Assembly: GCA_003456125.1 (NCBI GenBank)
Contig: DMPD01000249.1
Coordinates: forward strand, 1-11,153
Direction: 5' to 3'
From: Cyanobacteria bacterium UBA8156
Lineage (GTDB): Bacteria > Cyanobacteriota > Cyanobacteriia > Pseudanabaenales > Pseudanabaenaceae
DNA length: 11,153 nucleotides
Below, one piece after another: positions 1 to 8,852 of this stretch (positions within the stretch are counted from its first letter, which is position 1; the number at the start of each line of letters is the position of its first letter). The notes under the pieces were generated by a model, which was not told the DNA's origin, did not search any database, and worked only from the letters and a program-made list of their open reading frames with translations. A program made the position numbers and the translations under genes.

Positions 1-1
1 G

Positions 2-454
2 GCGCTGCACTCGCCGATTTGGGTGCGGTTTGATGGGGAGGTGGAGTTTGAGGAAGAGGAAACGCCACCGTTGGTGATGGGGTCGGCCGTGGTGACCCTC
101 CCCCTGACTGCGGAGCCGTTGGTACAGGCGGGAGAAATTGTGGTACCGGGACGTCTGCTGGCGGCGGAGCAGCCGGCGGAGCACGCTGGACAGGTCGGGC
201 GTGTCCTGTTTACGGAGGAGGAACGGACGGTACTCTTGCGGGTGGCGCGGCCCCTCACTGAGGTGGATTGGGAGTCGCTGTGGCAGGGAGAGGCGATCGC
301 CTCGGTGTCGAAGTTAACCTTGGGGCGCAAATCAGGGCAGCCCCTGCGGTTGCAGCGGTGCGATCGGGAAGGGAGAGCGTTGTTGCAGTACATTTTGACT
401 ACGCCCGGGCGGGTCATTTTCAACCACACCATTCACCAAGCCTTGACCCGGTAG
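2..454 (+). CDS. rpoC1: RNA polymerase gamma subunit RpoC1, C-terminal part (5' end outside window)
   Basis: This is the last 150 codons of RpoC1, which in cyanobacteria carries the N-terminal part of beta' including the catalytic Mg-binding loop; that loop lies upstream of the window. The reading frame is open from base 2, so the GTG at 23 is internal. Recognition rests on two ends of the fragment: LHSPIWVRFDGE at the start and YILTTPGRVIFNHTI near the stop, both of which match the usual C-terminal region of cyanobacterial RpoC1. Between them lie about 116 residues, where I recall roughly 50 in other cyanobacteria, so the fragment is enlarged by some 65 residues. The extra part is beta-rich and contains QAGEIVVPGRLLAAE and an EHAGQV turn, reminiscent of the sandwich-barrel hybrid motifs in the RpoC2 insertion (inference). 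The TAG stop is followed after 52 nt by rpoC2, with no terminator visible between them, so the genes are probably one transcript. Confidence 0.93.
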   Translation, partial: ALHSPIWVRFDGEVEFEEEETPPLVMGSAVVTLPLTAEPLVQAGEIVVPGRLLAAEQPAEHAGQVGRVLFTEEERTVLLRVARPLTEVDWESLWQGEAIASVSKLTLGRKSGQPLRLQRCDREGRALLQYILTTPGRVIFNHTIHQALTR

Positions 455-506
455 GGTTGGGGAGTATTCACATTCGCCAAAACAGCAATTTTGAGGTAGG
501 GGCACC

Positions 507-3500
507 ATGGCAGACAACGGCAATCAGGGCAAAGAGGTGAAGCCGGCGTTTATCAACCGGACGGTGGGGAAGGGGGAGCTCAAGAAGCGAATTGCCTGGG
601 CTTTTACCAATTGCGGCACCACCCGGACGGCGCAGATGGCCGACCAACTGAAAACCTTGGGGTTCCGCTACGCGACGCAGGCCGGCGTTTCGATCAGCGT
701 GGAAGATTTGCAGGTACCTCCGGAGAAACGGGAGTTGTTGGAAACCGCCGAGAGGGAAATCGAAGCCACGGAGACGCGGTTTGTGCGGGGGGAAATCACC
801 GAGGTGGAGCGGTTCCAAAAGGTGATTGATACGTGGCACCTCACCAACGAGCGCCTCAAAAACCAGGTGTTGGCGAATTTCCGGGAAAACAATCCTTTGA
901 ATTCGGTGTACATGATGGCCAATTCGGGGGCGCGTGGGAACGTGTCCCAGGTGCGGCAGTTGGTGGGGATGCGGGGGTTGATGGCCGATCCGCAGGGGGA
1001 AATCATCGACCAGCCGATCAAAACCAATTTCCGGGAAGGGCTGACGGTGACGGAATACATCATTTCGTCCTATGGTGCCCGCAAGGGACTGGTGGATACG
1101 GCGTTGCGGACGGCGGACTCGGGGTACCTCACCCGCCGGCTGGTGGATGTGTCTCAGGATGTGATTGTGCGGGAAAACGACTGCGGCACCGACCGAGGCA
1201 TTTTGCTGCGGGCGATGCGGGACGGCGATCGCACCACGATCAAGTTGTCGGATCGTTTGTTTGGGCGGTTGGCGGCGGAGGCCATTTTGGATCCTCGGGT
1301 GGAGCCGGTGGAAATCCAATTATCGGACTTGGTGGGCAGCAACACCTACGCTCCTGAAGAAGATATCGTGTGTCCGAAAACCGGTGAAGTGCTGCGGCGG
1401 CAACACCAGACCATCTACCTGGAGCGGCAGACCGATGGCGATCGGGAGCGGGAAGCCAAACTGGCGGAATTGGCGCGGGCGAGCGATCGCCCGATTCGGG
1501 CCCGCAAGGTGCTGGTGGCCCGCAATCAACCGATGGACGATATTTTGTCGAAGTTGGTGGACAAAGCCGGTGTGGAAGCAGTGCGGGTGCGATCGGCGCT
1601 CACCTGCGAATCGAACCGGTCGGTGTGCCAGACCTGCTACGGCTGGAGTTTGGCCCACGGCACCATGGTGGACATTGGAGAGGCGGTCGGGATCATCGCG
1701 GCGCAATCCATTGGGGAACCGGGTACTCAGCTCACGATGCGGACGTTTCACACCGGGGGGGTATTCACCGGCGAAGTCGCGGAGCAGGTACGGGCTCCTT
1801 TTGCTGGCACCCTCAAGGTGAAGAAGACGCGGTTGCGATCGCACCGCACCCGCCACGGCGAAGATGCCTTCATCGTGGAAGCCAACAGCGAAATGACTTT
1901 GGAAGGGGAAAACGGGCAAAAAGAAGTAATTGCCTTGCCCCAGGGTACCGTGCTGATGGTGGAACACGGCACCAAGGTAGCCGCCAAGCAAATGTTGGCC
2001 GAGGTAGCCAGCAGCCGGGCGGCCCGCAAGACCACGGAAAAAGCTACCAAAGAATTGATTGCCGACATTGCCGGAGAGTCGGTGTTTGAAGATCTGTTGC
2101 CGGAAGAACGCAAAGACCGGCAAGGCAACACCAGTTATATTGCCACCCGCAACGGTCGGATTTGGGTGATGGCCGCGGAAGTGTACAACCTGTTGCCGGG
2201 GGCAGAAGCGGTGGTGCGCAACGGCGATCGGGTGAATGCCGGGGACATCATTGCCGAAAACCGTTTGATTAGCGAACACGGGGGCATTGTGCGGTTGCAC
2301 CCCGAAGATCACCACCACAACCGGGAAGTGGAAATTATCACCGCTTCGGTGGTGTTGGATCGCACCCGTGTGATTGAAGAGAGCCACCAAGGGCGGGAGC
2401 ACTACATCTTGGAAACCGGGCAGGGGCAACGGTTTTCTTTGAAGGCGACCCCCGGCACCAAAGTGATCAACAACCAAGTGGTGGCAGAACTCATTGATGC
2501 GACTTACCACACCAAAACCGGGGGCATTGTGAAATATGCCGATGATTTGGATGTATCGAAGCGGGGCAAGGCCAAGCAGGGCTATGAGGTGGTGAAGGGG
2601 GGAACCCTTTTGTGGATTCCCGAAGAAGTGCACGAGGTGAACAAAGACAGTTCTTTGCTGATGGTGGAGAACGGTCAGTTTGTGGAAGCGGGCACGGAAG
2701 TGGTGAAGGACATTTTCTGTCACTGTGACGGCATTGTGGAGGTCACCGAGAAAAACGATATTTTGCGAGAACTCACGGTCAAACCGGGGGAATTGCACCT
2801 GATCGACGATCCGGATTGGGCGATGCAACGCCATGAAACGCTGGTGCCGCCGGGGACGGAGGTGGTGCCGGGGGTGACCTACAACGATTTGCGGTACCTG
2901 GAGTTTGTGGAGGGTACCGAGGGGCCGGCGCTGCTGGTGCGGCCGGTAGAGGAATTCCAGATTCCCGATGAACCGATGGTGCCTAGTCAAGAGTCATCGC
3001 AACAAATTGGGCGCTCGATTTGCCTGCGGGCAGTGCAACGGCTGCCCTACAAGGATGGAGAACGGGTGAAGTCGATTGACGGGGTGGAGTTGCTGCGCAC
3101 CCAACTGGTTTTGGAAATTGATTCGGAAGCGGCGCAACTGGTGGCCGACATCGAGTTGGTGCCGGATGAAGATGGTGAAAACCAGCGGTTGCAGTTGGCG
3201 ATTTTGGAGTCCTTGACGATTCGCCAGGATGTGGGCAGCGAGACGGTGCAAAGCAATGTGCGGACGCGCCTGTTGGTGGACGATGGGGACGAGATTGGGC
3301 CGGGGGCGGTTGTTGCTCGTACCGAGATTCTGTGTCGTCAGAGTGGTGAGGTGCAAGGGATTCGCGAAGCCGGGGAGGCGGTGCGCCGCATTGCCCTGGT
3401 GACGGATGAAAATCGCTTGGTGGTGCCCTGTGCCAGCCCCAATGTGGCCGTGAAGGATTTTGTCCGGGCGGGCGATCGCCTGGGCAAGAACGGCAAAGAA

Positions 3501-4901
3501 GAAGTTCTGGCTAAGGATTCGGGACGGGTGTTGGCGATTGAGGGGGGCAACGTGATCGTGCGTCGGGGCCGTCCGTACCTGGTGTCACCGGGGGCGGTGA
3601 TTCAAGTCGGCGATCGCGATTTGGTGCAACGGGGGGATAGTCTGTCGTTGCTGGTGTTCGAGCGGGCGAAGACCGGGGACATCATTCAGGGGTTGCCCCG
3701 GATTGAGGAGTTGCTGGAAGGTCGGAAGCCCAAGGAAAAGTGTGTGCTGGCCCAAAAGGATGGGGAAGTGCGCATTTCTCAGCGGGAAGACGACAGCGTG
3801 AGCGTGTCTTTGATTGAAAACGATGGCACCATTACGCCCTACGAGGTGGGGGTAGGCCAAAGCCTGTTGGTATCGGATGGCCAGCAGGTGAAGGGTGGGG
3901 AACCGCTCACCGACGGCCCCCGCGATCCCCACGAAATCCTGGACATTTATTTCCAGTTGTACCGACTGGATGCGGAGTGTCGAGGGGTGGCGCTGCTGGA
4001 GTTTTTGGATACCCTGGAGGCGGCGATCGAAGACCCGTCCTTGCTGCGGTTGCGGCAGTTTGTGGCGACGTTGCCGGCGCACTTGTCGGCTCCCCAACGC
4101 CACCAAGAGGTGTTCACCTTCCTGAGCACCGATGGGGAGGGAATGCCCCTGGTGCGGGTGTTGGATTCTTTTGTCAACAAGGAAGCGGCGCTGCGCAGTT
4201 TGCAAAAGGTTCAAGAATTGCTGGTGGACGAGGTACAGCGGGTGTATCAGTCCCAGGGGGTAGATATCTCCGACAAGCACATTGAGGTGGTGGTGAAACA
4301 AATGACCTCGAAGGTGCGCATCGACGACGGTGGGGAAACCACGCGGCTGCCGGGCGAGTTGGTGGATCTAAACCAGGTGGACGACATCAACATTGCGATG
4401 GCGATTACCCGGGGGGTGCCGGCGGAGTACACGCCGGTATTGATGGGGATCACCAAGGCCAGCTTGAACACCGATAGCTTCATTTCGGCCGCCAGTTTCC
4501 AGGAAACCACCCGGGTGCTGACCGAAGCGGCGATCGAGGGCAAGTCGGACTGGCTGCGTGGCCTCAAAGAAAACGTGATCATTGGGCGACTGATTCCGGC
4601 AGGAACGGGCTTCAATGCCTACGACAACGCCATCAGCGACCCGGTGGTGGATGACGATGAGAGCGATGTTTCCTACGGCACGGATTGGATTCCGTCGCAA
4701 ATGGTGCCGGATGTGGCGGCTCTGGAGGAAAGCCCGATCCCCCTGCGTCCCGAAAGCCGCTACCGGTTGGAGGAAGATGAAGAGTTGCTCGACGACGAGA
4801 AGGCGGGGGCAATCCTGGCGGAAGCGGAAGACGACCTGGAGGACGATCTAGACGGTGATTTGGAGGAGGACGACGAGGAAGAGTTGGCCGATGAGGACTA
4901 G
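507..4901 (+). CDS. rpoC2: DNA-directed RNA polymerase beta' subunit RpoC2
   Basis: RpoC2 forms the C-terminal part of beta' in the cyanobacterial RNA polymerase core, with RpoA, RpoB and RpoC1. ATG 507 is preceded by GAGGTAGG at 493-500, and the N-terminus ([17 protein letters not shown]) is typical of the family. In order: rim-helix region about residues 75-125; bridge helix about 180-215 ([20 protein letters not shown]); zinc ligands C226, C367, C374 and C377; trigger-loop N-terminal half 403-418 with M411, R412 and H415; the SI3 insertion about 420-1052; trigger-loop C-terminal half and jaw from 1057 ([20 protein letters not shown]); conserved C-terminal block 1240-1369 ([42 protein letters not shown]). 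At 1464 aa it is about 150 longer than the roughly 1320 I recall for Synechocystis. The excess is explained by an extra segment at about 1155-1222 and an acidic tail at 1370-1464. All catalytic residues expected of a working polymerase are present. Confidence 0.98.
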   Translation: MADNGNQGKEVKPAFINRTVGKGELKKRIAWAFTNCGTTRTAQMADQLKTLGFRYATQAGVSISVEDLQVPPEKRELLETAEREIEATETRFVRGEITEVERFQKVIDTWHLTNERLKNQVLANFRENNPLNSVYMMANSGARGNVSQVRQLVGMRGLMADPQGEIIDQPIKTNFREGLTVTEYIISSYGARKGLVDTALRTADSGYLTRRLVDVSQDVIVRENDCGTDRGILLRAMRDGDRTTIKLSDRLFGRLAAEAILDPRVEPVEIQLSDLVGSNTYAPEEDIVCPKTGEVLRRQHQTIYLERQTDGDREREAKLAELARASDRPIRARKVLVARNQPMDDILSKLVDKAGVEAVRVRSALTCESNRSVCQTCYGWSLAHGTMVDIGEAVGIIAAQSIGEPGTQLTMRTFHTGGVFTGEVAEQVRAPFAGTLKVKKTRLRSHRTRHGEDAFIVEANSEMTLEGENGQKEVIALPQGTVLMVEHGTKVAAKQMLAEVASSRAARKTTEKATKELIADIAGESVFEDLLPEERKDRQGNTSYIATRNGRIWVMAAEVYNLLPGAEAVVRNGDRVNAGDIIAENRLISEHGGIVRLHPEDHHHNREVEIITASVVLDRTRVIEESHQGREHYILETGQGQRFSLKATPGTKVINNQVVAELIDATYHTKTGGIVKYADDLDVSKRGKAKQGYEVVKGGTLLWIPEEVHEVNKDSSLLMVENGQFVEAGTEVVKDIFCHCDGIVEVTEKNDILRELTVKPGELHLIDDPDWAMQRHETLVPPGTEVVPGVTYNDLRYLEFVEGTEGPALLVRPVEEFQIPDEPMVPSQESSQQIGRSICLRAVQRLPYKDGERVKSIDGVELLRTQLVLEIDSEAAQLVADIELVPDEDGENQRLQLAILESLTIRQDVGSETVQSNVRTRLLVDDGDEIGPGAVVARTEILCRQSGEVQGIREAGEAVRRIALVTDENRLVVPCASPNVAVKDFVRAGDRLGKNGKEEVLAKDSGRVLAIEGGNVIVRRGRPYLVSPGAVIQVGDRDLVQRGDSLSLLVFERAKTGDIIQGLPRIEELLEGRKPKEKCVLAQKDGEVRISQREDDSVSVSLIENDGTITPYEVGVGQSLLVSDGQQVKGGEPLTDGPRDPHEILDIYFQLYRLDAECRGVALLEFLDTLEAAIEDPSLLRLRQFVATLPAHLSAPQRHQEVFTFLSTDGEGMPLVRVLDSFVNKEAALRSLQKVQELLVDEVQRVYQSQGVDISDKHIEVVVKQMTSKVRIDDGGETTRLPGELVDLNQVDDINIAMAITRGVPAEYTPVLMGITKASLNTDSFISAASFQETTRVLTEAAIEGKSDWLRGLKENVIIGRLIPAGTGFNAYDNAISDPVVDDDESDVSYGTDWIPSQMVPDVAALEESPIPLRPESRYRLEEDEELLDDEKAGAILAEAEDDLEDDLDGDLEEDDEEELADED
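1764..3662 (+). other. SI3 (beta'in6-type) insertion domain within the RpoC2 trigger loop
   Basis: Residues of roughly 420-1052 of RpoC2 separate the two halves of the trigger loop (MRTFHTGG and [10 protein letters not shown]). This is the position of SI3 in E. coli, where it is about 190 residues; here it is about 630, the cyanobacterial size. The segment is a chain of beta-rich units with recurring turns of the type VxxGDxVxAGDxIAE and GGIVxxxx (for example around residues 570-600, 720-740 and 980-1010), as expected for tandem sandwich-barrel hybrid motifs. In published cyanobacterial polymerase structures SI3 arches towards the sigma factor. Boundaries here are set by eye from the flanking trigger-loop motifs and may be off by about 10 residues. 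Confidence 0.88.
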
Positions 4902-4915
4902 GGGACACCGTCTCT

Positions 4916-4928
4916 CCCCGTGCCGGGG
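4916..4928 (+). terminator. Short GC hairpin just after rpoC2
   Basis: CCCCG (4916-4920) pairs with CGGGG (4924-4928) around a 3-nt loop, 14 nt after the rpoC2 stop. No U tract follows, so on its own it is weak. It is best read as the first of three hairpins in the gap between rpoC2 and the convergent acetyltransferase gene. Confidence 0.35.
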
Positions 4929-4940
4929 CGGGGAATAGAA

Positions 4941-4981
4941 TCAGGCTGCTACCCTTTGCCCCGGGAGGGGCAGCAGCCTGA
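4941..4981. terminator. Strong bulged hairpin between convergent genes (hairpin 1)
   Basis: A perfect 10-bp outer stem (TCAGGCTGCT 4941-4950 with AGCAGCCTGA 4972-4981) encloses a 7-nt bulge on the plus-strand 5' side (4951-4957). An inner GCCCC/GGGGC stem (4958-4962 with 4967-4971) and a GGGA loop follow. There is no clear T run on the plus strand; on the minus strand the stem is followed by TTCTATTCC. It lies about 40 nt past the rpoC2 stop and is the most likely 3' end signal for the rpo operon, and it could also act for the minus-strand transcript. Confidence 0.65.
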
Positions 4982-4982
4982 C

Positions 4983-5018
4983 GGGGTGGTCAACAATTCT
5001 CTCCCAGAGAACCACCCC
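4983..5018. terminator. Second bulged hairpin between convergent genes (hairpin 2)
   Basis: The outer stem GGGGTGG (4983-4989) with CCACCCC (5012-5018) encloses a 7-nt bulge (4990-4996), then an inner stem TTCTCT (4997-5002) with AGAGAA (5006-5011) and a CCC loop. It starts 1 nt after hairpin 1 and ends 15 nt before the acetyltransferase stop codon. For the minus-strand transcript this is the first hairpin met after the stop, so it probably terminates that unit. No U tract is evident on either strand. Confidence 0.6.
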
Positions 5019-5033
5019 TCGCCTCTCCCAAAC

Positions 5034-5534
5034 TTACGTTTGCGTCGAGACTTCGGTGGGGAATCGGGCCAACAACTCTCGAGCATCGAGGGTTTGATGG
5101 TTGGGCAACACCATGGTGGTGGTGGTGTTCACCTGAAACCCAATCTGTTCATAAAACCGCTGTTGGTTGGTGGTGGTGAGGTATACCCGTTCGACTCGAC
5201 AAATGGCGGGATGGGCCAACACCGTCTGCACCAGCTTGCGTCCGATGCCTGACCCCCGATATTCGGGGTGTACCACCACGTCCCAAATGGCGGCCCGGTA
5301 GACGGTATCGCCGGTGGCCCGCGCATGTCCAATTAAACGCGCATCGTCCCAGGCGGTCACCACCGGGTTGGAATGGGCTAGGGCCGCCGCCAAGTCGGCG
5401 AGCGGGCGATCGCGCGCCCAAAAGGTACCCAAATTCAACAACGCCTGCAGTTGCTCCAAATCTACGCGATCGGGGCTGTCAAAAAACACTACGTTGCGGT
5501 TGTCGCCTTGGCTTCTTTCCATCCGGGTCTCCAT
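5034..5534 (-). CDS. GNAT-family N-acetyltransferase
   Basis: A 166-residue protein with a single GNAT fold that would transfer acetyl from acetyl-CoA to an amine. The substrate cannot be read from the sequence. Motif A is clear at about residues 84-107: IWDVVVHPEYRGSGIGRKLV, with the R-G-S-G-I-G pyrophosphate-binding loop. The later segment RVYLTTTNQQRFYEQIGF is the usual motif B region with the Tyr near CoA. The IWDVVVHPEY...FYEQIGF layout resembles the cyanobacterial and plastid GNAT group whose plant members act as lysine or serotonin/amine acetyltransferases; assignment to that group is inference. ATG 5534 is chosen because GGAAGAGG (5539-5546 on the opposite strand) sits just upstream; a second ATG at 5522 lies too far from it. 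The gene follows the hybrid kinase by 61 nt on the same strand and may be in its operon. It ends convergent to rpoC2. No signal peptide or membrane segment is seen. Confidence 0.9.
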   Translation of the reverse strand: METRMERSQGDNRNVVFFDSPDRVDLEQLQALLNLGTFWARDRPLADLAAALAHSNPVVTAWDDARLIGHARATGDTVYRAAIWDVVVHPEYRGSGIGRKLVQTVLAHPAICRVERVYLTTTNQQRFYEQIGFQVNTTTTMVLPNHQTLDARELLARFPTEVSTQT

Positions 5535-5595
5535 TGTGCCTCTTCCGCACTATACCCAATTGTTCTGCCGGTTGTGTTCAAACCCAACATCCTTT

Positions 5596-8500
5596 CTAGA
5601 CGGGGCGTAGGGTTTCTTGGCCTGGGCGATCGAGGTCAGGGCCTTCGCCCAACAGCAAGAACACCACGTTTTCCATGTCCCGCTCGAACCGCAGGGTTTG
5701 CACCATGTCGGTTTCTTGGGAGACCAAAGCATCCACCACGATCGCATCGGGCTTGATCGCCAAAGCCTTCTCGATGCCTTCTACCCCGTTCTGGGCTTCG
5801 ACGACGGTGTATCCCTTGGCCTGCAAGACTTCCGAGAGGGTCTTCACGGTGGAAGCGTTGCGATCGACAATCAGCACCTTTTTGGTGGAGGTGCCCTGTT
5901 GCAACAAGCCTTCGATTTCCCCCAGCAATTGCGGTTTGTCGATCGGTTTGCTGAGGTAGCGATCGATGCCGAGGCGGTATCCCCGCTCCCGATCTTGGAC
6001 AATCGACAGCATCACAATGGGCACGGTGGCCGTATCGGGATTGTTGCGCAAGACGGCGGCCGTATCAAAACCGTTCATTTGCGGCATCATCACGTCCATC
6101 AACACCAAATCGGGCCGACATTCTTTGACCCGGGACAGGGCTTCCACACCGTCCCGCGCTTCCATCACTTCGTAGCCGACCCCTTCCAATTCCTGCCGCA
6201 ACAATTCCCGGATGGCGACTTCGTCATCCACCACCAAAATGCGTTTGACCTCCTTGGAGATGATTGGGGTGTTACGCTCCATCTGTTGCTTGAGGCTATC
6301 TAGCAAAGGTTGGAGGTTGGGGGCGGCTCCGCCGCTGGCTAAGGGCAGGTCAAAGGAGAAGGTACTGCCTTGCCCCAAGACACTTTCGACCCAAATGCGC
6401 CCCCCATGGTGTTCGACAATTTGCTTGCAGATGGACAAGCCTAGGCCGGTACCTTTTGGTTTGTCGGTGAGGGTGTCCCCCACCTGCTTGAATTTCTCGA
6501 AGACTTTGGGACAATCTTCGGCGGCGATGCCCATGCCGGTATCCTGTATCCCGACGACGGCTCGATCGCCCCGCACTTCAATCCCACAGGTAACCGCACC
6601 CTTGGTGGTAAATTTCACGGCGTTGGAAACCAGGTTGACCACCACCTGAATGAGGCGATCGCGATCGCCCATGACCAAGGGCATGGTTGCGGGTAGGTTG
6701 CGGTGACAAGCCAAGCCCGAGCGCTCGAATAAAGAAGCGGTGGCGTTGAGGGCCCGCTCGATGACTTCCCGCAGATCGAGGGTTTCCATCCGCCACTCGA
6801 TTTTGCCCGCTTCCATTTTGGCGATGTCCAACACATCGTTGATCAAATTGGTCAGCCGTTCGGCTTCGGCGGTGATGATGTCCAGGTTTGCTTTCACCCG
6901 CTTGAACGAGCGATCGACTTTTTTGTCTTGCAAGGTGGCTAGGGCCGGCGCCAAGTCGGCGGCCAATTTCTCTTGGACAATGGAGGCAAACCCCAAAACC
7001 GAGGTGAGGGGGGTGCGCAATTCGTGGGAAACGGTGGCGATGAAGTCGGTTTTCATTTTGTCTACTTCGCGCTCGACGGTGATGTCGCGCACCAACACGG
7101 CGATGCCCAGATATTCGGACTCGGTTTTGGCCTGCGGTTTGGCGATCCGGCTGGCTACGGCGCGGCCAATCCGCTGCCCCGGCAACGTGATTTCGAGGCA
7201 GGTGGCTTGCCCTTGGCGCACGGCTTCCCAATCCAAGGCTGCGGCTAACCCCACCATGGGCGATCGATCGAGGGGGATCCCCCCCAACATCGAAGCATCC
7301 GGCAAACGATACATGGTGCGGAGGGCATGGTTGGTTTGGAGGATGTAGCCTTCGGCGCTGAGCACCAACAACCCTTCCGCCAGGTTTTCGAGGATGGCAT
7401 TGAGGGCTAAAGCTTCTTGCAGGGCTTCTTGGAGGGCTTTGGCAGCGGCTTTGCGGTTGGTGATGTCGAACAGCACGCCGTACAATGCAATGGGGTGGCC
7501 TTGGGTATCCCATTGTCCCTGGCCGCGATCGCTCACCCAGCGCATTTCGCCATCGACTCGAATAATGCGATACTCCACATCAAAAGGGCGACGCCATTGC
7601 AGCGACGCCGCGACTTGCTCGGCAACCCGCTCGGTGTCTTCGGGGTGGATCAAACTGGCAAACGTCCGCTGTCGATTTTCGCAGAGTTCGGCAGCGGGAT
7701 ACCCCGTCAAACTTTCGACAAAATCACTGATGAATTCCATCGTCCAGTGCTCGTCGTTGCGGCAACGGTAGACCACCCCCGCTACGTTGTTGATGGTGGC
7801 CTGCAAGACTTGCTCCCGCTCGACAAGCTGCTGGGCACCGTACTGCTCTCTGGCAAGACTGACCAACTGCCGCCATCGTAGGTAGGCGGCGGCTACCCAG
7901 ACGATCGCCACGAGGGCCGCCAGTTGGTTGAGCCCCCCTAAACCCCGTTCGATGTCGGTGGCCGGCACCACCAGGGCGATCGCCCAATCGGTGCCGATCA
8001 GGGGTTGAAACGCAACATACTTGGCCCGATCGTCTGGCGGCGACCACCGCTCCACACCGGTTTGACCGGCGACCATGGCCCGGGCGATCGCCGCCAAGGT
8101 AGGGTCGTCCGCGTTGAGCAGAGACGGTTGCGGCGATTCCGGCAAGTGACGGGGTTCTCCATCCCCCCGAAACAAGACCTGTCCTTGCTTGTCTACCACC
8201 AGACCGTAGCGCTTTTGGTCGCGAAAAGCGGCAAGCCACCGTAAAAATATCTCTTCGGAAAAAGCCAAAGCCAAAACCCCGGCAATGCTTTCTTGTCCTC
8301 CCGGCTCTTCCAATACCACCGGGGTGCTGACATTGAGCAAAATTTCACCGGTGGAACGGCTGCGGTAGGGGGGACTGAGGAAGGTGCGGCCGCCGATCGC
8401 CGCCTGGAAATACGGACGATCCCGAATGTTTTTGGCGGTCAGACCGGCCAAGTTGGTGGCGTAGGTGCCGTCGGTCAAGGCCAACAAAAACAAAACAAAC

Positions 8501-8820
8501 TTGTCTTTGCTTTGACTGCGGGAACGGGCCTGCTCGAGGGCGGCGACGGCGGGTCTCCAGTCTCCCTGCTGTGCCGCCCGCACTGCCTGATCAAAGCGAG
8601 CGCTTGCCGCCAAGGTTCGCACCTCCGTGGTTCGTGCTTGCAAGTCGGCGGTGAGGGCATAGGCTTTCCGATTCAACTGAAGGGAGATGCTATCCAGTTT
8701 GCTGGTGAGGGTGAGTCCCCGCAACCGACTGTAAACGGCGATCGCGCCAACGGCCAAAACCCCGAAAAACAAGATGGAACCCCACCAAATCTTCCCGCTG
8801 GCTATTTTGGCTGGCTGCAT
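5596..8820 (-). CDS. Hybrid sensor histidine kinase (Cache-PAS-PAS-HisKA-HATPase-REC-REC)
   Basis: A membrane-bound hybrid kinase; residues are numbered from GTG 8910. In order: membrane helix 41-60; periplasmic sensor 62-320 resembling dCache (RDRPYFQAAIGG); second helix about 327-345; PAS1 about 368-488; PAS2 about 501-612; HisKA with H629 in ATVSHELRTPL; HATPase with N box N759/N763, G1 DTGMGI 790-795 and G2 KGTGLGLSI 819-827; REC1 888-1003 with D895, D896, phospho-acceptor D939, S969 and K988; REC2 1010-1104, degenerate. Start choice: the frame opens at GTG 8910, but that overlaps the upstream gene by 58 nt and adds 30 residues before the first membrane helix. ATG 8820 (residue 31) leaves a 32-nt gap and is preferred; neither has a strong ribosome binding site. 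The N-terminal half is a paralogue of the gene upstream. The signal sensed and the target are unknown, and no DNA-binding regulator lies next to it in the window. Confidence 0.95.
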   Translation of the reverse strand: MQPAKIASGKIWWGSILFFGVLAVGAIAVYSRLRGLTLTSKLDSISLQLNRKAYALTADLQARTTEVRTLAASARFDQAVRAAQQGDWRPAVAALEQARSRSQSKDKFVLFLLALTDGTYATNLAGLTAKNIRDRPYFQAAIGGRTFLSPPYRSRSTGEILLNVSTPVVLEEPGGQESIAGVLALAFSEEIFLRWLAAFRDQKRYGLVVDKQGQVLFRGDGEPRHLPESPQPSLLNADDPTLAAIARAMVAGQTGVERWSPPDDRAKYVAFQPLIGTDWAIALVVPATDIERGLGGLNQLAALVAIVWVAAAYLRWRQLVSLAREQYGAQQLVEREQVLQATINNVAGVVYRCRNDEHWTMEFISDFVESLTGYPAAELCENRQRTFASLIHPEDTERVAEQVAASLQWRRPFDVEYRIIRVDGEMRWVSDRGQGQWDTQGHPIALYGVLFDITNRKAAAKALQEALQEALALNAILENLAEGLLVLSAEGYILQTNHALRTMYRLPDASMLGGIPLDRSPMVGLAAALDWEAVRQGQATCLEITLPGQRIGRAVASRIAKPQAKTESEYLGIAVLVRDITVEREVDKMKTDFIATVSHELRTPLTSVLGFASIVQEKLAADLAPALATLQDKKVDRSFKRVKANLDIITAEAERLTNLINDVLDIAKMEAGKIEWRMETLDLREVIERALNATASLFERSGLACHRNLPATMPLVMGDRDRLIQVVVNLVSNAVKFTTKGAVTCGIEVRGDRAVVGIQDTGMGIAAEDCPKVFEKFKQVGDTLTDKPKGTGLGLSICKQIVEHHGGRIWVESVLGQGSTFSFDLPLASGGAAPNLQPLLDSLKQQMERNTPIISKEVKRILVVDDEVAIRELLRQELEGVGYEVMEARDGVEALSRVKECRPDLVLMDVMMPQMNGFDTAAVLRNNPDTATVPIVMLSIVQDRERGYRLGIDRYLSKPIDKPQLLGEIEGLLQQGTSTKKVLIVDRNASTVKTLSEVLQAKGYTVVEAQNGVEGIEKALAIKPDAIVVDALVSQETDMVQTLRFERDMENVVFLLLGEGPDLDRPGQETLRPV
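6655..6668. repeat. Two overlapping HIP1 octamers
   Basis: GCGATCGC at 6655-6662 and again at 6661-6668 share two bases, giving a 14-bp palindrome GCGATCGCGATCGC inside the ATPase domain of the hybrid kinase. HIP1 is the over-represented octamer of many cyanobacteria. Other exact copies in the window start at 293, 1225, 1483, 1835, 3472, 3610, 5406, 7525, 7976, 8084, 8738, 9499, 9616, 10545, 10861 and 10995, making 18 in all. Confidence 0.9.
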
Positions 8821-8852
8821 GGCTCGCTGATCCCAATCGTTGTTCTGATTAT

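Noticed and set aside
468..1319. Long minus-strand open frame of 283 codons opposite rpoC2
   Set aside because: It is a shadow of the GC-rich rpoC2 codons, with a His/Pro/Arg-rich composition and no recognisable motif. The same holds for the 556-codon frame at 1320-2990 and the other antisense frames.
5029..5042. Small CAAAC/GTTTG hairpin over the acetyltransferase stop codon
   Set aside because: Five AT-rich base pairs with a 4-nt loop are likely to occur by chance and sit within coding sequence.
5104..5130. GGT triplet run in the acetyltransferase gene as a microsatellite or phase-variable tract
   Set aside because: Only four to five triplets; they encode a Thr run between the last strands, and changes in triplet number would not shift the frame.
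5549..5554. TATAGT on the minus strand just upstream of the acetyltransferase as a promoter -10
   Set aside because: It lies only 14 nt from the ATG, so transcription would start inside the ribosome binding site. No -35 at a normal distance was found; TTGAAC is 21 nt away.
6578..7513. 311-codon frame inside the hybrid kinase gene on the same strand
   Set aside because: It runs through the HisKA/HATPase coding region in another frame and has low-complexity Arg/Pro/His composition. The kinase frame is intact across it.
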